From SVTX01 sp964629615 (GTDB taxonomy: Bacteria > Bacillota > Clostridia > Oscillospirales > CAG-272): DNA of 64,000 nucleotides. The number at the start of each line of letters is the position of its first letter. Positions within the stretch are counted from its first letter, which is position 1. The notes beneath the pieces are model-generated. The model was not told the origin of the DNA. It searched no databases and worked only from the letters and a program-made list of their open reading frames with translations. The position numbers and the translations under genes are program-made. The stretch covers positions 1 to 64,000 of the forward strand of contig CAZVUD010000002.1 of NCBI GenBank assembly GCA_964629615.1. The letters run 5' to 3'. Below, one piece after another: positions 36,177 to 45,712 of this stretch.

Positions 36177-36528
36177 CAATACAGAAGTAAGATCTCTTGT
36201 GGGTGCACAGTCACAGGATATCGCAGACTATATATTTGAAGTGCTTGAAAACAAAAAGGGAAAGAACGTTCAGAAGATAAGCATCGGAGATAAGACTGCC
36301 ATAGCGGATTATTTCGTTATTGCAAACGGTACATCATCAACACATGTAAGATCGCTTGCAGATGAGGTGGAATACAAGCTCTCCCTTGCAGGTCTTGAGC
36401 CCATCCATTCGGATGCAGGTGACGGAAAGTCCTGGATAGTGCTTGATTATGCACATGTTATCGTGCATATATTTGACAGAGAAGCGAGAGAATTCTACGG
36501 TCTTGACAGACTTTACAGCGAATCATAA
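36169..36528 (+). CDS. rsfS: Ribosomal silencing factor RsfS
   Basis: 119 residues: IADYFVIANGTSSTHVRSLADEVEYKL, SDAGDGKSWIVLDYAHVIVHIFDREAREFYGLDRLY. It binds L14 and blocks subunit joining when nutrients are short. Last gene of the block from dprA to rsfS, followed by a terminator. Confidence 0.96.
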   Translation: MDNNTEVRSLVGAQSQDIADYIFEVLENKKGKNVQKISIGDKTAIADYFVIANGTSSTHVRSLADEVEYKLSLAGLEPIHSDAGDGKSWIVLDYAHVIVHIFDREAREFYGLDRLYSES

Positions 36529-36532
36529 GATA

Positions 36533-36573
36533 ATAGGCGGAAGCATTGCCATGAAGGGAATGCTTCCGCCTAT
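36533..36573 (+). terminator. Terminator after rsfS
   Basis: ATAGGCGGAAGCATT and AATGCTTCCGCCTAT form a perfect 15-bp stem with an 11-nt loop, followed by GTTTTT. Confidence 0.92.
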
Positions 36574-36596
36574 GTTTTTAAAATGTTGATAATGTA

Positions 36597-36625
36597 TTGA
36601 CAATTATATGCAAAAATAGTATAAT
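36597..36625 (+). promoter_or_regulatory. Promoter of the SGNH lipoprotein and sugar kinase
   Basis: TTGACA (36597-36602), a 17-bp spacer and TATAAT (36620-36625) are exact consensus, just after the rsfS terminator. Confidence 0.9.
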
Positions 36626-36661
36626 ATAAGCGTAATGATCTGTTGAAAGGAAAAAAGTAAA

Positions 36662-38059
36662 ATGAATAGCTCAAAGATAAAAAAGGCGATATGCATACTT
36701 GCGGTAATGTCGCTTTGCCTCTCATCTCTTGCTTCGTGCAATGTGATCGATATCGATGACGGAAAAGATACAGAGCAGGATATAAGCGAAAGTGCAACTG
36801 ACAGCGATACAGAGATATCTGACACGGAGGGATCATCAAGCTCTGAGGAGAGCACCGAGCAGATCACCGAAAGCCCCAAGGATCCTTACGGACGCGAGGA
36901 ATACAAGGTGGATGCAAATTGGTACGGCGGATATGTCGGATCATCCTCAAACAGCACCCATGCAAACAAGCTCAATACCTCGGGTAATTATTATTCATAC
37001 AGCGATATAATAGATCTTGGTCCGAGCGGTACTACCATATCATTTACCGATGATAATACAAATTCAAACGGCGACAAGCAATTTGCCGACAGAATGGTAT
37101 ATGTTTTCTCAACATGGAAGAGCACAGATAACGGATGGGTATTGGATAGCGACGGATACTGTGCAAACGGATATAAGGCACAGCAGACGGGAAATACCTC
37201 GGGTAAGACATATACTTATACCTCAAAAACCGATAATGAGCGTATACGTCTGTGCTTCCGCTCAGGTCAGACGGATGAGTTCACCCCCGAAGCGTATCCC
37301 GATATAGTGGTAATGTCAACTAAAGAGCCTGTTGTAGAGAAGGGCGCGAGGAGTGACGCAGAGAACACTGTGGATTGGATCAAGAACGACAAGGAGCGAG
37401 CTTATTTCGATATTTTGCGCGGCAAGACCTTCACGGTAATAGGCGACAGCTATCTTGCAGGAAACGGACTTAACAAAAAGCTCGTATGGTCATCCTTGCT
37501 TGCGCAAAAGTACAATATGACTTATAAAAACTTCGGTGTAAACGGTTCTACCATGTCAAATTACGTTACTACGAACAATCCCATGGTAGAAAGATACGAG
37601 AGCGTTATAAGCACATCTCCCGACATCATAATACTTGAGGGCGGACGTAATGACTTCAATCAGGCTGTCCCGATAGGTGAAGACGGAAGCATGGACACGA
37701 CCACCATGAAGGGTGCAGCAAGATATCTTATAACACAGCTTAGGGAAAAATGCCCGAATGCGCTCATCATAGGCTTAACTGTGTGGGAGGTAGGCGGAAA
37801 TCCCAATCTTGAGGGCAATTATTGCAGTGACTACGGCAGAGCCTTCATCGATGTGTGTGAGGATATGGGCGTGCCGTATATAAATGCCATGGATCAGAGC
37901 CTTACGGGCGTGTATATGACAGATCCCGATTTCAGACTTGAATATTGCATGAAGCCCGGAGATATAAGCCACTTGAATGAAAAGGGCATGAAGCTGGTAT
38001 TGCCTGTATTTGAAAAGCTTATTGCCGAGTATTATACAAACGCGAAGACAGATAAATAA
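36662..38059 (+). CDS. SGNH/GDSL-type hydrolase lipoprotein
   Basis: 465 residues. The signal peptide ends in the lipobox LASC (Cys26), followed by an acidic Ser/Thr-rich linker (about 30-75) and an all-beta region (about 90-225). The SGNH hydrolase domain has GDS at 261-263, GGRNDF for block III and DISHLNEKG with Asp and His near the C-terminus. A surface-anchored esterase, probably acting on acetylated glycans or lipids; the substrate is unknown. The beta region may bind carbohydrate. It is co-transcribed with a PfkB sugar kinase 19 bp downstream. Confidence 0.85.
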   Translation: MNSSKIKKAICILAVMSLCLSSLASCNVIDIDDGKDTEQDISESATDSDTEISDTEGSSSSEESTEQITESPKDPYGREEYKVDANWYGGYVGSSSNSTHANKLNTSGNYYSYSDIIDLGPSGTTISFTDDNTNSNGDKQFADRMVYVFSTWKSTDNGWVLDSDGYCANGYKAQQTGNTSGKTYTYTSKTDNERIRLCFRSGQTDEFTPEAYPDIVVMSTKEPVVEKGARSDAENTVDWIKNDKERAYFDILRGKTFTVIGDSYLAGNGLNKKLVWSSLLAQKYNMTYKNFGVNGSTMSNYVTTNNPMVERYESVISTSPDIIILEGGRNDFNQAVPIGEDGSMDTTTMKGAARYLITQLREKCPNALIIGLTVWEVGGNPNLEGNYCSDYGRAFIDVCEDMGVPYINAMDQSLTGVYMTDPDFRLEYCMKPGDISHLNEKGMKLVLPVFEKLIAEYYTNAKTDK

Positions 38060-38078
38060 TGTAGGGAGGAATGACCCA

Positions 38079-38999
38079 ATGATCATATGTGTAGGCGAGA
38101 TATTAGCCGATATGATAGGCAGGAATGCCGATGGACAAATAACATATGAATGCCTTGCGGGCGGTGCGCCGTTCAATGTGGCGTGCTGTCTTGGAAAGCT
38201 TTCAACAAAATGCGGATTTTGCGGAAGCTTAGGATGTGACAGTATAGGTCATCATCTTGCAGATATTGCAAGAGCGCAGGGCTTTGATGAGCTGATGCTG
38301 CGCATGGATAATGAGCGAAATACAACGCTTGCCTTTGTAAGCATCGATGAGTCGGGAGAGCGAAATTTCAGCTTTTACAGAAAGAACACCTCCGACGCAT
38401 ACTTTGATGCAGACTGCGCCGAGGATATAGTAAGTAAGGCTGACATAGTGCATATAGGCTCGCTCATGCTCTCGATTGAAAGCGGCAGGAGCTTTGCGCG
38501 AAAGCTCATTGATCTTGCACATGCACACGGAAAAAGGGTCAGCTTTGATGTAAATTACCGAGATGATATATTTTCTTCCTCCAAGGAGGCGGCAAGTGTA
38601 TATCTTGAATATGTAAGGTTTGCTGATATCGTCAAGCTGTCCGAGGATGAGATACGCATGTTTTCTTGTGCGGAGAGCTTTGAGGATATGCTTATAGATA
38701 TCGCGGGAGATGAAAAAACGGTATTCCTTACTCTCGGCGGACGCGGAAGCATGGCGTGCCTCAAGGGAAAGATATATACACAGCCAAACATACATGTTTC
38801 CATGGTAGTGGATACCAACGGTGCAGGCGATTCGTTTATGGCAGGTGCTTTGGCGGCGATTGACGACGGTGAAGAGGATATGCAAAGGATACTTCGTTTT
38901 GCCAATGTCTGCGGAGCCTTGGCGGTATCACAAAAGGGAGCATACCCCATGTGGAGCTCTTATGATGCAAAAGAGCTTTACGCACGCGCATATACATAA
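38079..38999 (+). CDS. PfkB-family carbohydrate kinase (fructokinase-like)
   Basis: 306 residues of the ribokinase family. IICVGEILADMIG at the N-terminus, GGAPFNVACCLGKLS for substrate binding, and DTNGAGDSFMAGAL with the catalytic Asp and anion hole. The ribosome binding site GGGAGGA sets the start at 38079. Substrate specificity is not readable; fructose is the usual guess for this subgroup. Confidence 0.9.
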   Translation: MIICVGEILADMIGRNADGQITYECLAGGAPFNVACCLGKLSTKCGFCGSLGCDSIGHHLADIARAQGFDELMLRMDNERNTTLAFVSIDESGERNFSFYRKNTSDAYFDADCAEDIVSKADIVHIGSLMLSIESGRSFARKLIDLAHAHGKRVSFDVNYRDDIFSSSKEAASVYLEYVRFADIVKLSEDEIRMFSCAESFEDMLIDIAGDEKTVFLTLGGRGSMACLKGKIYTQPNIHVSMVVDTNGAGDSFMAGALAAIDDGEEDMQRILRFANVCGALAVSQKGAYPMWSSYDAKELYARAYT

Positions 39000-39014
39000 A
39001 ATCCACATAAAAAG

Positions 39015-39041
39015 TCGGGACAGATGATACATCTGTCCCGA
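39015..39041. terminator. Bidirectional terminator between pfkB-like gene and the large activase
   Basis: TCGGGACAGAT with ATCTGTCCCGA, 11 bp perfect, loop GATAC, T-run on the right and A-run on the left; it separates two convergent genes. Confidence 0.88.
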
Positions 39042-39046
39042 TATTT

Positions 39047-42000
39047 TTACATTTTGTCCTTTGCCGCGGAGAGCATGAGCTTGATCCTGTTGAGCTGATT
39101 TACTTCACTTGCTCCGGGGTCGTAGTCTACCGCAACTATGTTGGATTGCGGATAGGTCTGCTTCAGCTTTTTGATAACGCCCTTGCCCACAACGTGATTG
39201 GGCAGGCAGGCAAACGGCTGTATGCATACGATATTCGGAGTTCCGTGAGTGATAAGCTCTATCATCTCACCTGTAAGGAACCAACCCTCGCCGTACTGAT
39301 TTCCGAGCGAAAGTATGGGCTTTGTAGCTTCAGCTATCTCGCTTATCGGCGCAGGTGTGTCAAATCTGCGGCTCTTCTTTAAGGCATCTATGCAGGGACG
39401 CCTGAGAGAGGCGACAACTCCCATTATTGTGTTGGAGAGCATTACCGATTTCTTTGAGCTGCCGTAGAATTCATGATTGTAGCGTGAGTTGTACAGGCAG
39501 TAGTTTATAAAGTCGATAAGATCGGGCACAACTGCCTCCGCACCCTCTCTTTCAAGCAGATCTACGAGGTGATTGTTGGCAAGCGGCATGTATTTTACAA
39601 GTATCTCGCCGACGATACCAACGCGTACCTTTTGTATGGATTCGTCTATCGGGAAGTTGTCAAAGCTTTCAACTATCTTGTTGCACATCTCACGGTAGCT
39701 TATGTGACAGCGTTTGTCCGTGATCTGTGATATGCACATATCCACAAGATCGTCCTTGAGCTTGTTAGCCGAGCCCTTTTCAATCTCGTACGGGCGCACA
39801 TGATACAGGCATCTCATGATAAGATCTCCGTAAAGAAGCGCGTATACGGCATCTCTTATCAAGGAAGGATTTGCCTTAAAGCCCTCGTTCTTTTCCATTC
39901 CGTTAAGATTAAGTGAGATAACGGGAATGTGGGGATATCCGGCTTTATCCAGCGCGCGGCGTATGAAGCTTACGTAGTTTGATGCACGGCAGCATCCACC
40001 TGTCTGCGTCATTATTATTGCAAGCTTGTCTGTATTGTATCTTCCCGAAAGCACCGCCTCCATGAACTGTCCTACAACGGTTATAGAAGGGAAGCATGCG
40101 TCGTTGTTTACGTACTTAAGACCTGTGTCTATGGCTTTTCTGTTGTCGTTGTCAAGTACGACGAGATCATATCCGTGCTTTCTAAATACAGGCTCAAGTA
40201 TGGAGAAATGAATGGGGAGCATCTGAGGCGCAAGTATTGTATAGCGATCGCTTCTCATCTGCTTTGTAAATTCTGCGCGGTGATATGCTGTGGGAGCAGG
40301 TATTGCCTTAATGTTCTGCTCACGGCGCAATTTCATAGCGGCTATCAGACTGCGTATGCGTATGCGCACAGCGCCGAGGTTGTTTACCTCGTCTATCTTT
40401 AAGACAGTATAGAGCTTGTTACTGCCGTCAAGTATCTCATTTACCTGATCGGTGGTGACTGCATCAAGTCCGCATCCGAAGGAATTCAGCTGTATCAGCT
40501 CAAGATCGTTTCTCTGGCGCACGAATTCCGCGGCGGCATACAGACGCGCGTGATATACCCACTGATCGACAACTCTGAGCGGACGCTCGGGCGACATATC
40601 TACAGGGAGGCTGTCCTCTGTAAATACGGTAAATCCGTATGATGCGATGAGCTCGGGAATGCCGTGATTTATCTCAGGGTCGATATGATACGGTCTGCCG
40701 GCTAAAACTATGCCGCTCAGCTGCATCTGTTCCATGCTCTCAAGCAGGCGCGCGCCCTCGCGACGTATATCTTCTTTAGCCTTCAGCTGTTCTGCCCATG
40801 CCTCGCTTACGGCGCGTCTGACCTCACTCTCGGGTATCTGCCATTCCTCGCGGCAAACGCGAACGAGTCTGTCAGCGGCTGTTTTTTCGGTATTGAATGA
40901 CAAGAACGGGCGTATGTAGCGTATGTTTTTAAGTGCGATATCCTCTACATTGTTCTTTAAGTTTTCGGCGTATGAGATAACTATGGGGCAGTTATACTGA
41001 TTTTGAGCGGTGGTTATCTCTTTTCTTTCGTAAAATACGCAGGGATGGAATATCGTCTTTATGCCGCGATCTATGAGCCACTGGATGTGACCGTGTGCAA
41101 GCTTTGCAGGATAGCATTCCGATTCAGAGGGAATGGATTCCATGCCAAGCTCATATATCTTTCGGCTTGACCAGGGCGAGAGCACCACGGAAAATCCGAG
41201 ATTTTTGAAGAATGTAGCCCAGAAGGGATAATTTTCATACATATTCAGAACTCTCGGTATACCGATAACACCGCGCGGTGCGCTTTCGGCGTCAAGCGGG
41301 GGATAATCAAAGATGCGCTTTCTCTTATATGCTACCATATTGGGAGATTTGCTTCTTTCCTTCATACTGCCCGAGCCCTTTTCACAGCGGTTGCCTGTTA
41401 TGTGGCTCTGTCCGTTGGAAAAGCGGTTTACCGTGAGCATGCAGTTGTTTCCGCAACCGCCGCAACGGCGTGTTGTGGCTGTATATGTAAGGGCTTCGAT
41501 CTCATCGAGCGACAGCATTTTTGAGGGAGATCCCTTGTAGTGGCGCTTTGCTATAAGAGCCGCACCGAATGCGCCCATGAGTCCTGCAATGTCAGGACAT
41601 ACAGCATCTACATGCGCTATTTTTTCAAATGCGCGCAATACCGCCTGATTGTGGAACGTTCCGCCCTGAACCACGATGTGCTCACCGAGATCCTTTGCAT
41701 CCGAGAGCTTTATTACCTTGTAAAGTGCGTTTTTGATGACCGAGTATGCAAGTCCTGCGGATATGTCAGATACCGTTGCACCTTCCTTTTGCGCCTGCTT
41801 TACGTTTGAATTCATAAATACGGTGCAACGTGTGCCGAGATCAACGGGAGATTCTGCAAACAGAGCCTCCTTTGCAAAATCGCGTGCTGTATATCCGAGA
41901 GAGTTTGCAAAGTTTTCTATAAATGATCCGCAACCCGACGAGCATGCTTCATTGAGCAATATAGTATCAACAGCGCCGTTTTTCAGCTTGATGCACTTCA

Positions 42001-43276
42001 TGTCCTGACCGCCAATGTCAAGAACACAGTCCACCTTGGGGTCAAAGAAGGAGGCGGCTGTCGTGTGGGCTATGGTCTCAACCTCGCCCTCATCAAGGGA
42101 AAATGCGGATTTGAGCAAGGATTCGCCGTATCCCGTAGAGCAGGAGCGCGATATCGTCAAGCCCTCGGGCATGGATGCCTTGAGGACTGAGATAGCTTCC
42201 TTTGCAGTGCGTATCGGGTCGCCCTTGTTGTTTGAATATGACGAGAAGAGAAGCTCGCCGTTATCTCCTATAAGCACCATTTTTGTTGTGGTAGAGCCTG
42301 CGTCGATACCAAGAAAGCAGTTTCCGCTGTAATCCTTTAATTCAGCACGCGGCAAAACAGCCTTATTGTGACGCTCGATAAATTCGTCATATTCATTTTT
42401 ATCTGCAAACAACGGATCAAGCCTTGGCATTTCGTACATGACCTGAACGCCGTTTCTAAGCCTCATCATAAGCTCGCTTGCGGTGCTCTCTGCGGCATCG
42501 TCAGCCTTGAGAGCCGCGCCGAGTGCCGCGAAAAGATGGGAGTTTTCGGGGTCAACGATATTTTCTTCTGTAAGGGAGAGGGTTCGTATGAAGGCGCGCT
42601 TAAGCTCCGGCATGAAGTGCAGGGGACCGCCGAGGAATGCAACGCATCCACGTATCGGCTTTCCGCAGGCAAGACCCGATATTGTCTGATTGACTACAGC
42701 TTGGAATATGGAGGCTGCAAGATCGGGAGTGGTAGCGCCCTCGTTTATAAGGGGCTGTATATCTGTCTTTGCAAACACGCCGCAACGTGCCGCTATCGGA
42801 TATATCTCCTTGTATGTGGCAGCTGCGCGGTTAAGTCCCTCCGCGTCTGTCTGGAGCAGGGCAGCCATCTGGTCTATAAAGGATCCAGTTCCGCCTGCGC
42901 AAACGCCGTTCATTCTTTCTTCAAGTCCGCCTGTAAAATAAATTATTTTGGCATCCTCGCCGCCAAGCTCTATTGCAACATCGGTCTGAGGAGCTTCATG
43001 CTTGAGCGCGGTCGCAACCGCAACGACCTCCTGCACAAATTCTATGCCCAACGCCTTTGCAAGATTTATAGATCCCGAGCCTGTGATCTTAAACTTAAGA
43101 CTGCAATCTCCGATGCTTTCCACAGCCTCATGTATGAGGTCGGAAAGGGTCGCCTGAGTCCTTGCCATGTGACGTCTGTACTGACCGTATATTATTTTGT
43201 CATTTTCATCTATAACTACGAGCTTAACTGTCGTAGAGCCTATGTCAATGCCTGCTCTGTATACCTTCAAAATCAT
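39047..43276 (-). CDS. Giant 2-hydroxyacyl-CoA dehydratase activase-like protein
   Basis: About 1409 residues. Two ASKHA ATPase domains stand in tandem: the first starts RAGIDIGSTTVKLVV with NGVCAGGTGSFIDQMA, the second FLGIDAGSTTTKMVL with ACSSGCGSFIENF and LGTRCTVFMNS, whose cysteines match the cluster ligands of the HgdC activator. A Cys-rich CGGCGNNC follows, then a DUF2229 segment and an HgdB-like C-terminal part (TQTGGCCRASNY, CIQPFACLP). HgdC-type activators use ATP to push electrons into a dehydratase; here activase and acceptor-like parts are one chain. Start choice is open: ATG 43276 has GGGAG only two bases ahead, whereas TTG 43270 has it eight bases ahead. Confidence 0.88.
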   Translation of the reverse strand: MILKVYRAGIDIGSTTVKLVVIDENDKIIYGQYRRHMARTQATLSDLIHEAVESIGDCSLKFKITGSGSINLAKALGIEFVQEVVAVATALKHEAPQTDVAIELGGEDAKIIYFTGGLEERMNGVCAGGTGSFIDQMAALLQTDAEGLNRAAATYKEIYPIAARCGVFAKTDIQPLINEGATTPDLAASIFQAVVNQTISGLACGKPIRGCVAFLGGPLHFMPELKRAFIRTLSLTEENIVDPENSHLFAALGAALKADDAAESTASELMMRLRNGVQVMYEMPRLDPLFADKNEYDEFIERHNKAVLPRAELKDYSGNCFLGIDAGSTTTKMVLIGDNGELLFSSYSNNKGDPIRTAKEAISVLKASMPEGLTISRSCSTGYGESLLKSAFSLDEGEVETIAHTTAASFFDPKVDCVLDIGGQDMKCIKLKNGAVDTILLNEACSSGCGSFIENFANSLGYTARDFAKEALFAESPVDLGTRCTVFMNSNVKQAQKEGATVSDISAGLAYSVIKNALYKVIKLSDAKDLGEHIVVQGGTFHNQAVLRAFEKIAHVDAVCPDIAGLMGAFGAALIAKRHYKGSPSKMLSLDEIEALTYTATTRRCGGCGNNCMLTVNRFSNGQSHITGNRCEKGSGSMKERSKSPNMVAYKRKRIFDYPPLDAESAPRGVIGIPRVLNMYENYPFWATFFKNLGFSVVLSPWSSRKIYELGMESIPSESECYPAKLAHGHIQWLIDRGIKTIFHPCVFYERKEITTAQNQYNCPIVISYAENLKNNVEDIALKNIRYIRPFLSFNTEKTAADRLVRVCREEWQIPESEVRRAVSEAWAEQLKAKEDIRREGARLLESMEQMQLSGIVLAGRPYHIDPEINHGIPELIASYGFTVFTEDSLPVDMSPERPLRVVDQWVYHARLYAAAEFVRQRNDLELIQLNSFGCGLDAVTTDQVNEILDGSNKLYTVLKIDEVNNLGAVRIRIRSLIAAMKLRREQNIKAIPAPTAYHRAEFTKQMRSDRYTILAPQMLPIHFSILEPVFRKHGYDLVVLDNDNRKAIDTGLKYVNNDACFPSITVVGQFMEAVLSGRYNTDKLAIIMTQTGGCCRASNYVSFIRRALDKAGYPHIPVISLNLNGMEKNEGFKANPSLIRDAVYALLYGDLIMRCLYHVRPYEIEKGSANKLKDDLVDMCISQITDKRCHISYREMCNKIVESFDNFPIDESIQKVRVGIVGEILVKYMPLANNHLVDLLEREGAEAVVPDLIDFINYCLYNSRYNHEFYGSSKKSVMLSNTIMGVVASLRRPCIDALKKSRRFDTPAPISEIAEATKPILSLGNQYGEGWFLTGEMIELITHGTPNIVCIQPFACLPNHVVGKGVIKKLKQTYPQSNIVAVDYDPGASEVNQLNRIKLMLSAAKDKM

Positions 43277-43301
43277 ATCTCCCAATTTAGTTTTATCAAT
43301 G

Positions 43302-43347
43302 GAATAAGTTACCCTATGCCGACAAGGCGGCTTAAGGTAACTTATTC
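43302..43347. repeat. 12-bp inverted repeat in the leader of the large activase
   Basis: GAATAAGTTACC (43302-43313) and GGTAACTTATTC (43336-43347) are perfect inverted repeats with an inner GCCG/CGGC pair. It lies between an AT-rich promoter region (43348-43375) and the start codon, so it is either an operator or a leader RNA hairpin; there is no T-tract. Confidence 0.6.
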
Positions 43348-43402
43348 TTCAATTATATATTATATTACCACACGAATGTGAACAGAGTTTTAATTATAAG
43401 CA

Positions 43403-44026
43403 CTAAATTTTTTTACTTTTTAAATAAAATTTTGATTCGGTGCCCCGTATGAGGCGCTTGAAGTTTTCCTTGTGCCTTACCGTCATAAATACCGAGCAGA
43501 AGGATGCCATGAGTATAACGGGCACATCGGCACCGAAAAAGGTCAGCATCAGGGGGCAGGAAAGCATTGCAACGGTGGTGGACAGCGACATGTATTTTGT
43601 CGTGATCAAAAGTATACACATTATTGCTGTTGCTATGAGACCAACGCGCCAATCAATTATGTACATTGCAGACAGGCACACCAAAAATCCCTTTCCGCCT
43701 TTGAATTTATACAGGCAGGGAAAGGCATGACCGAGCATGCAGAACATTGCAGTAAATGCCGCGCCGAGCTGAAAACTGTATCCGAATCGGCTTACCACAT
43801 ATCCGAAAACAGCTATGACTATTGCAGCCTTTGAAATATCTATTGCAAATACCCACCATGCCCATTTGTTGCCGAATGTGCGCTTGAAATTTGTAAATCC
43901 GGGATTTCCGCTTCCGCATTCACGAATGTCTTGCTTATATATCGCCTTGGACATGGCAATGGCGGGATTGAAGCCTGCGGCAAGATATCCGCAGACAGCA
44001 GCCAGTATGAAGACAAATATCAACAT
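43403..44026 (-). CDS. plsY: Glycerol-3-phosphate acyltransferase PlsY
   Basis: 207 residues with about five membrane helices. Motif 1 GSGNPGFTNFKRTFG, motif 2 GHAFPCLYKFKGGKGF and motif 3 near KYMSLST are those of PlsY, which transfers the acyl group from acyl-phosphate to glycerol-3-phosphate. AGCAGGTG before ATG 44026 sets the start; GTG 44035 is in frame. It is the last gene of the operon with the fatty acid kinase that makes its acyl-phosphate donor. Confidence 0.94.
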   Translation of the reverse strand: MLIFVFILAAVCGYLAAGFNPAIAMSKAIYKQDIRECGSGNPGFTNFKRTFGNKWAWWVFAIDISKAAIVIAVFGYVVSRFGYSFQLGAAFTAMFCMLGHAFPCLYKFKGGKGFLVCLSAMYIIDWRVGLIATAIMCILLITTKYMSLSTTVAMLSCPLMLTFFGADVPVILMASFCSVFMTVRHKENFKRLIRGTESKFYLKSKKI

Positions 44027-44039
44027 GATAAACACCTGC

Positions 44040-45686
44040 TTATTCTATTATGATTATGTAGTCGTAAACGTCCTGACCGCCGTTTATCATGTATATCTCC
44101 TTGCCTCTGTAATGCGAGCTTACGTAAGCTTCGATCTTCTCGCATTCCTCGTCAGTTGCGTCCTTGCCGCAGAATACTATGCATATGTCGCGGTCGCGTA
44201 TGCCTGCGTTGTCTATGGTCTTGCATACCGCAGACAGCCTGTCTTTGTCAACTGCCAAGAGCTTTTTGCCGACAAATCCGATATAATCGCCTTCAAGCAT
44301 TTCGCAGTCGTCTATGGTCGCATTGCGAACACAGTGGGATATCTCCGCGGTAATTACATCCTGCATTGCCGCGTTAAGCTCTTCAACTATGGCGTCAACA
44401 TCACCGGATCCCGTGTCGAGCATGGAGAGAGAGGCATATCCTGCACCTATGGTGGAGCTTTCTATAACGCGGACATCAGAGCGGTCGTACAGATTTGCCG
44501 CCTGCTTTGCGGTGAGTATGATATTGCCGTTGTTGGGGAACACAAATATAACATCGGCATTGACACGGTCAAAGGCTTCGATAAAGTCCTCGGCTGAGGG
44601 ATTCATGCTCTGACCTCCGTCAACTATCACATCGGCGCCGCGCTCTGCAAATGTCGCCTTAAGACCTTCACCTGATGCAACTGCCACAACGCCGTAGCGC
44701 TTTCTGTCGTTTTTTATCTCCTCGGTCTTGTCGCTGTCAGACACGATGCTGTTGTGCTGAAGTGACATGTTTTCTATCTTTATCTTGAGAAATTCGCCGA
44801 ACTGCTGGCAGAATTCAAGCACCTTGTGAGGTGTCATAGTATGCACATGGAGCTTTACTATGCTTCCGTTTCTGACAGTAACTATGGAATTTCCGATGCT
44901 TTGCAGATAGTCTGTAATGATCTTTGCGTCAAAGGAGGGGATATCCACTTTTGCATTCTGCAGTCTTATGAGAAGCTCTGTGCAATATCCGAATTCAAGT
45001 ACGCTGTCCTCGTCAAATGCATCGAGATCTAATTCTCCGCCATTCTCGGTCATTTCCGATACCTCGGCAATATCCTCGCCTGCAACCGCCTTCATCATTC
45101 CGTCGATTATGTATATAAGACCTGCCGCGCCTGAGTCTACAACGCCTGCCTTTTTAAGCACGGGCAGAAGGTCTGGCGTGCGCTTGAGAGAGCGCTTTGC
45201 CTCGTCTATAAATGCGCTGAGAAATTCCTCGGGAGTTTGCGTATACATATTGCAAGCATTTTCCGTGGCTTCTCGCACAACTGTGAGTATCGTGCCCTCG
45301 GTGGGTGTCATAACGGCATTGTATGCCTGCTCAACACCGTGTTTGAAGGCGCTCTCAATATCACTTGTGTCTGCGATCTTAAGACCTGTAAAGCCTTTTT
45401 TTATTCCCTCAAAAAACTGCGATAATATAACGCCCGAGTTGCCTCTGGCAGATAAGAGCATTCCGCTTGAAACGCGGTGTGCCACCTCGCTGAGCTCGTC
45501 GCATGTGGTTTCGTCGTGGTGAACGCCTCCCATTATGGTCATAAGCATATTGTCCCCCGTGTCACCGTCAGGTATAGGGAACACGTTAAGATCATTTACC
45601 TCTTTTGCGTGGGCTTTAAGATTTGCCGCTCCTGAATTTATCATTCTGGCAAACAAAATGCCGTCAAGAGTCTGTGCGGTATCCAT
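44040..45686 (-). CDS. fakA: Fatty acid kinase catalytic subunit FakA (YloV/DAK2 family)
   Basis: 548 residues. The N-terminal DhaL-type kinase domain has FPIPDGDTGDNM (Mg-binding Asp40, Asp42, Asp45) and SARGNSGVILSQFFEG. A middle domain follows (about 200-310) and a C-terminal EDD-like domain with FPNNGNIILTAKQAA. FakA phosphorylates fatty acids presented by a DegV-type FakB; such a protein is encoded at the head of this operon, and PlsY follows. AGGAGG precedes the start. Confidence 0.93.
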   Translation of the reverse strand: MDTAQTLDGILFARMINSGAANLKAHAKEVNDLNVFPIPDGDTGDNMLMTIMGGVHHDETTCDELSEVAHRVSSGMLLSARGNSGVILSQFFEGIKKGFTGLKIADTSDIESAFKHGVEQAYNAVMTPTEGTILTVVREATENACNMYTQTPEEFLSAFIDEAKRSLKRTPDLLPVLKKAGVVDSGAAGLIYIIDGMMKAVAGEDIAEVSEMTENGGELDLDAFDEDSVLEFGYCTELLIRLQNAKVDIPSFDAKIITDYLQSIGNSIVTVRNGSIVKLHVHTMTPHKVLEFCQQFGEFLKIKIENMSLQHNSIVSDSDKTEEIKNDRKRYGVVAVASGEGLKATFAERGADVIVDGGQSMNPSAEDFIEAFDRVNADVIFVFPNNGNIILTAKQAANLYDRSDVRVIESSTIGAGYASLSMLDTGSGDVDAIVEELNAAMQDVITAEISHCVRNATIDDCEMLEGDYIGFVGKKLLAVDKDRLSAVCKTIDNAGIRDRDICIVFCGKDATDEECEKIEAYVSSHYRGKEIYMINGGQDVYDYIIIIE

Positions 45687-45712
45687 TATTTTCCTCCTGT
45701 GTAGCTGCTGTC

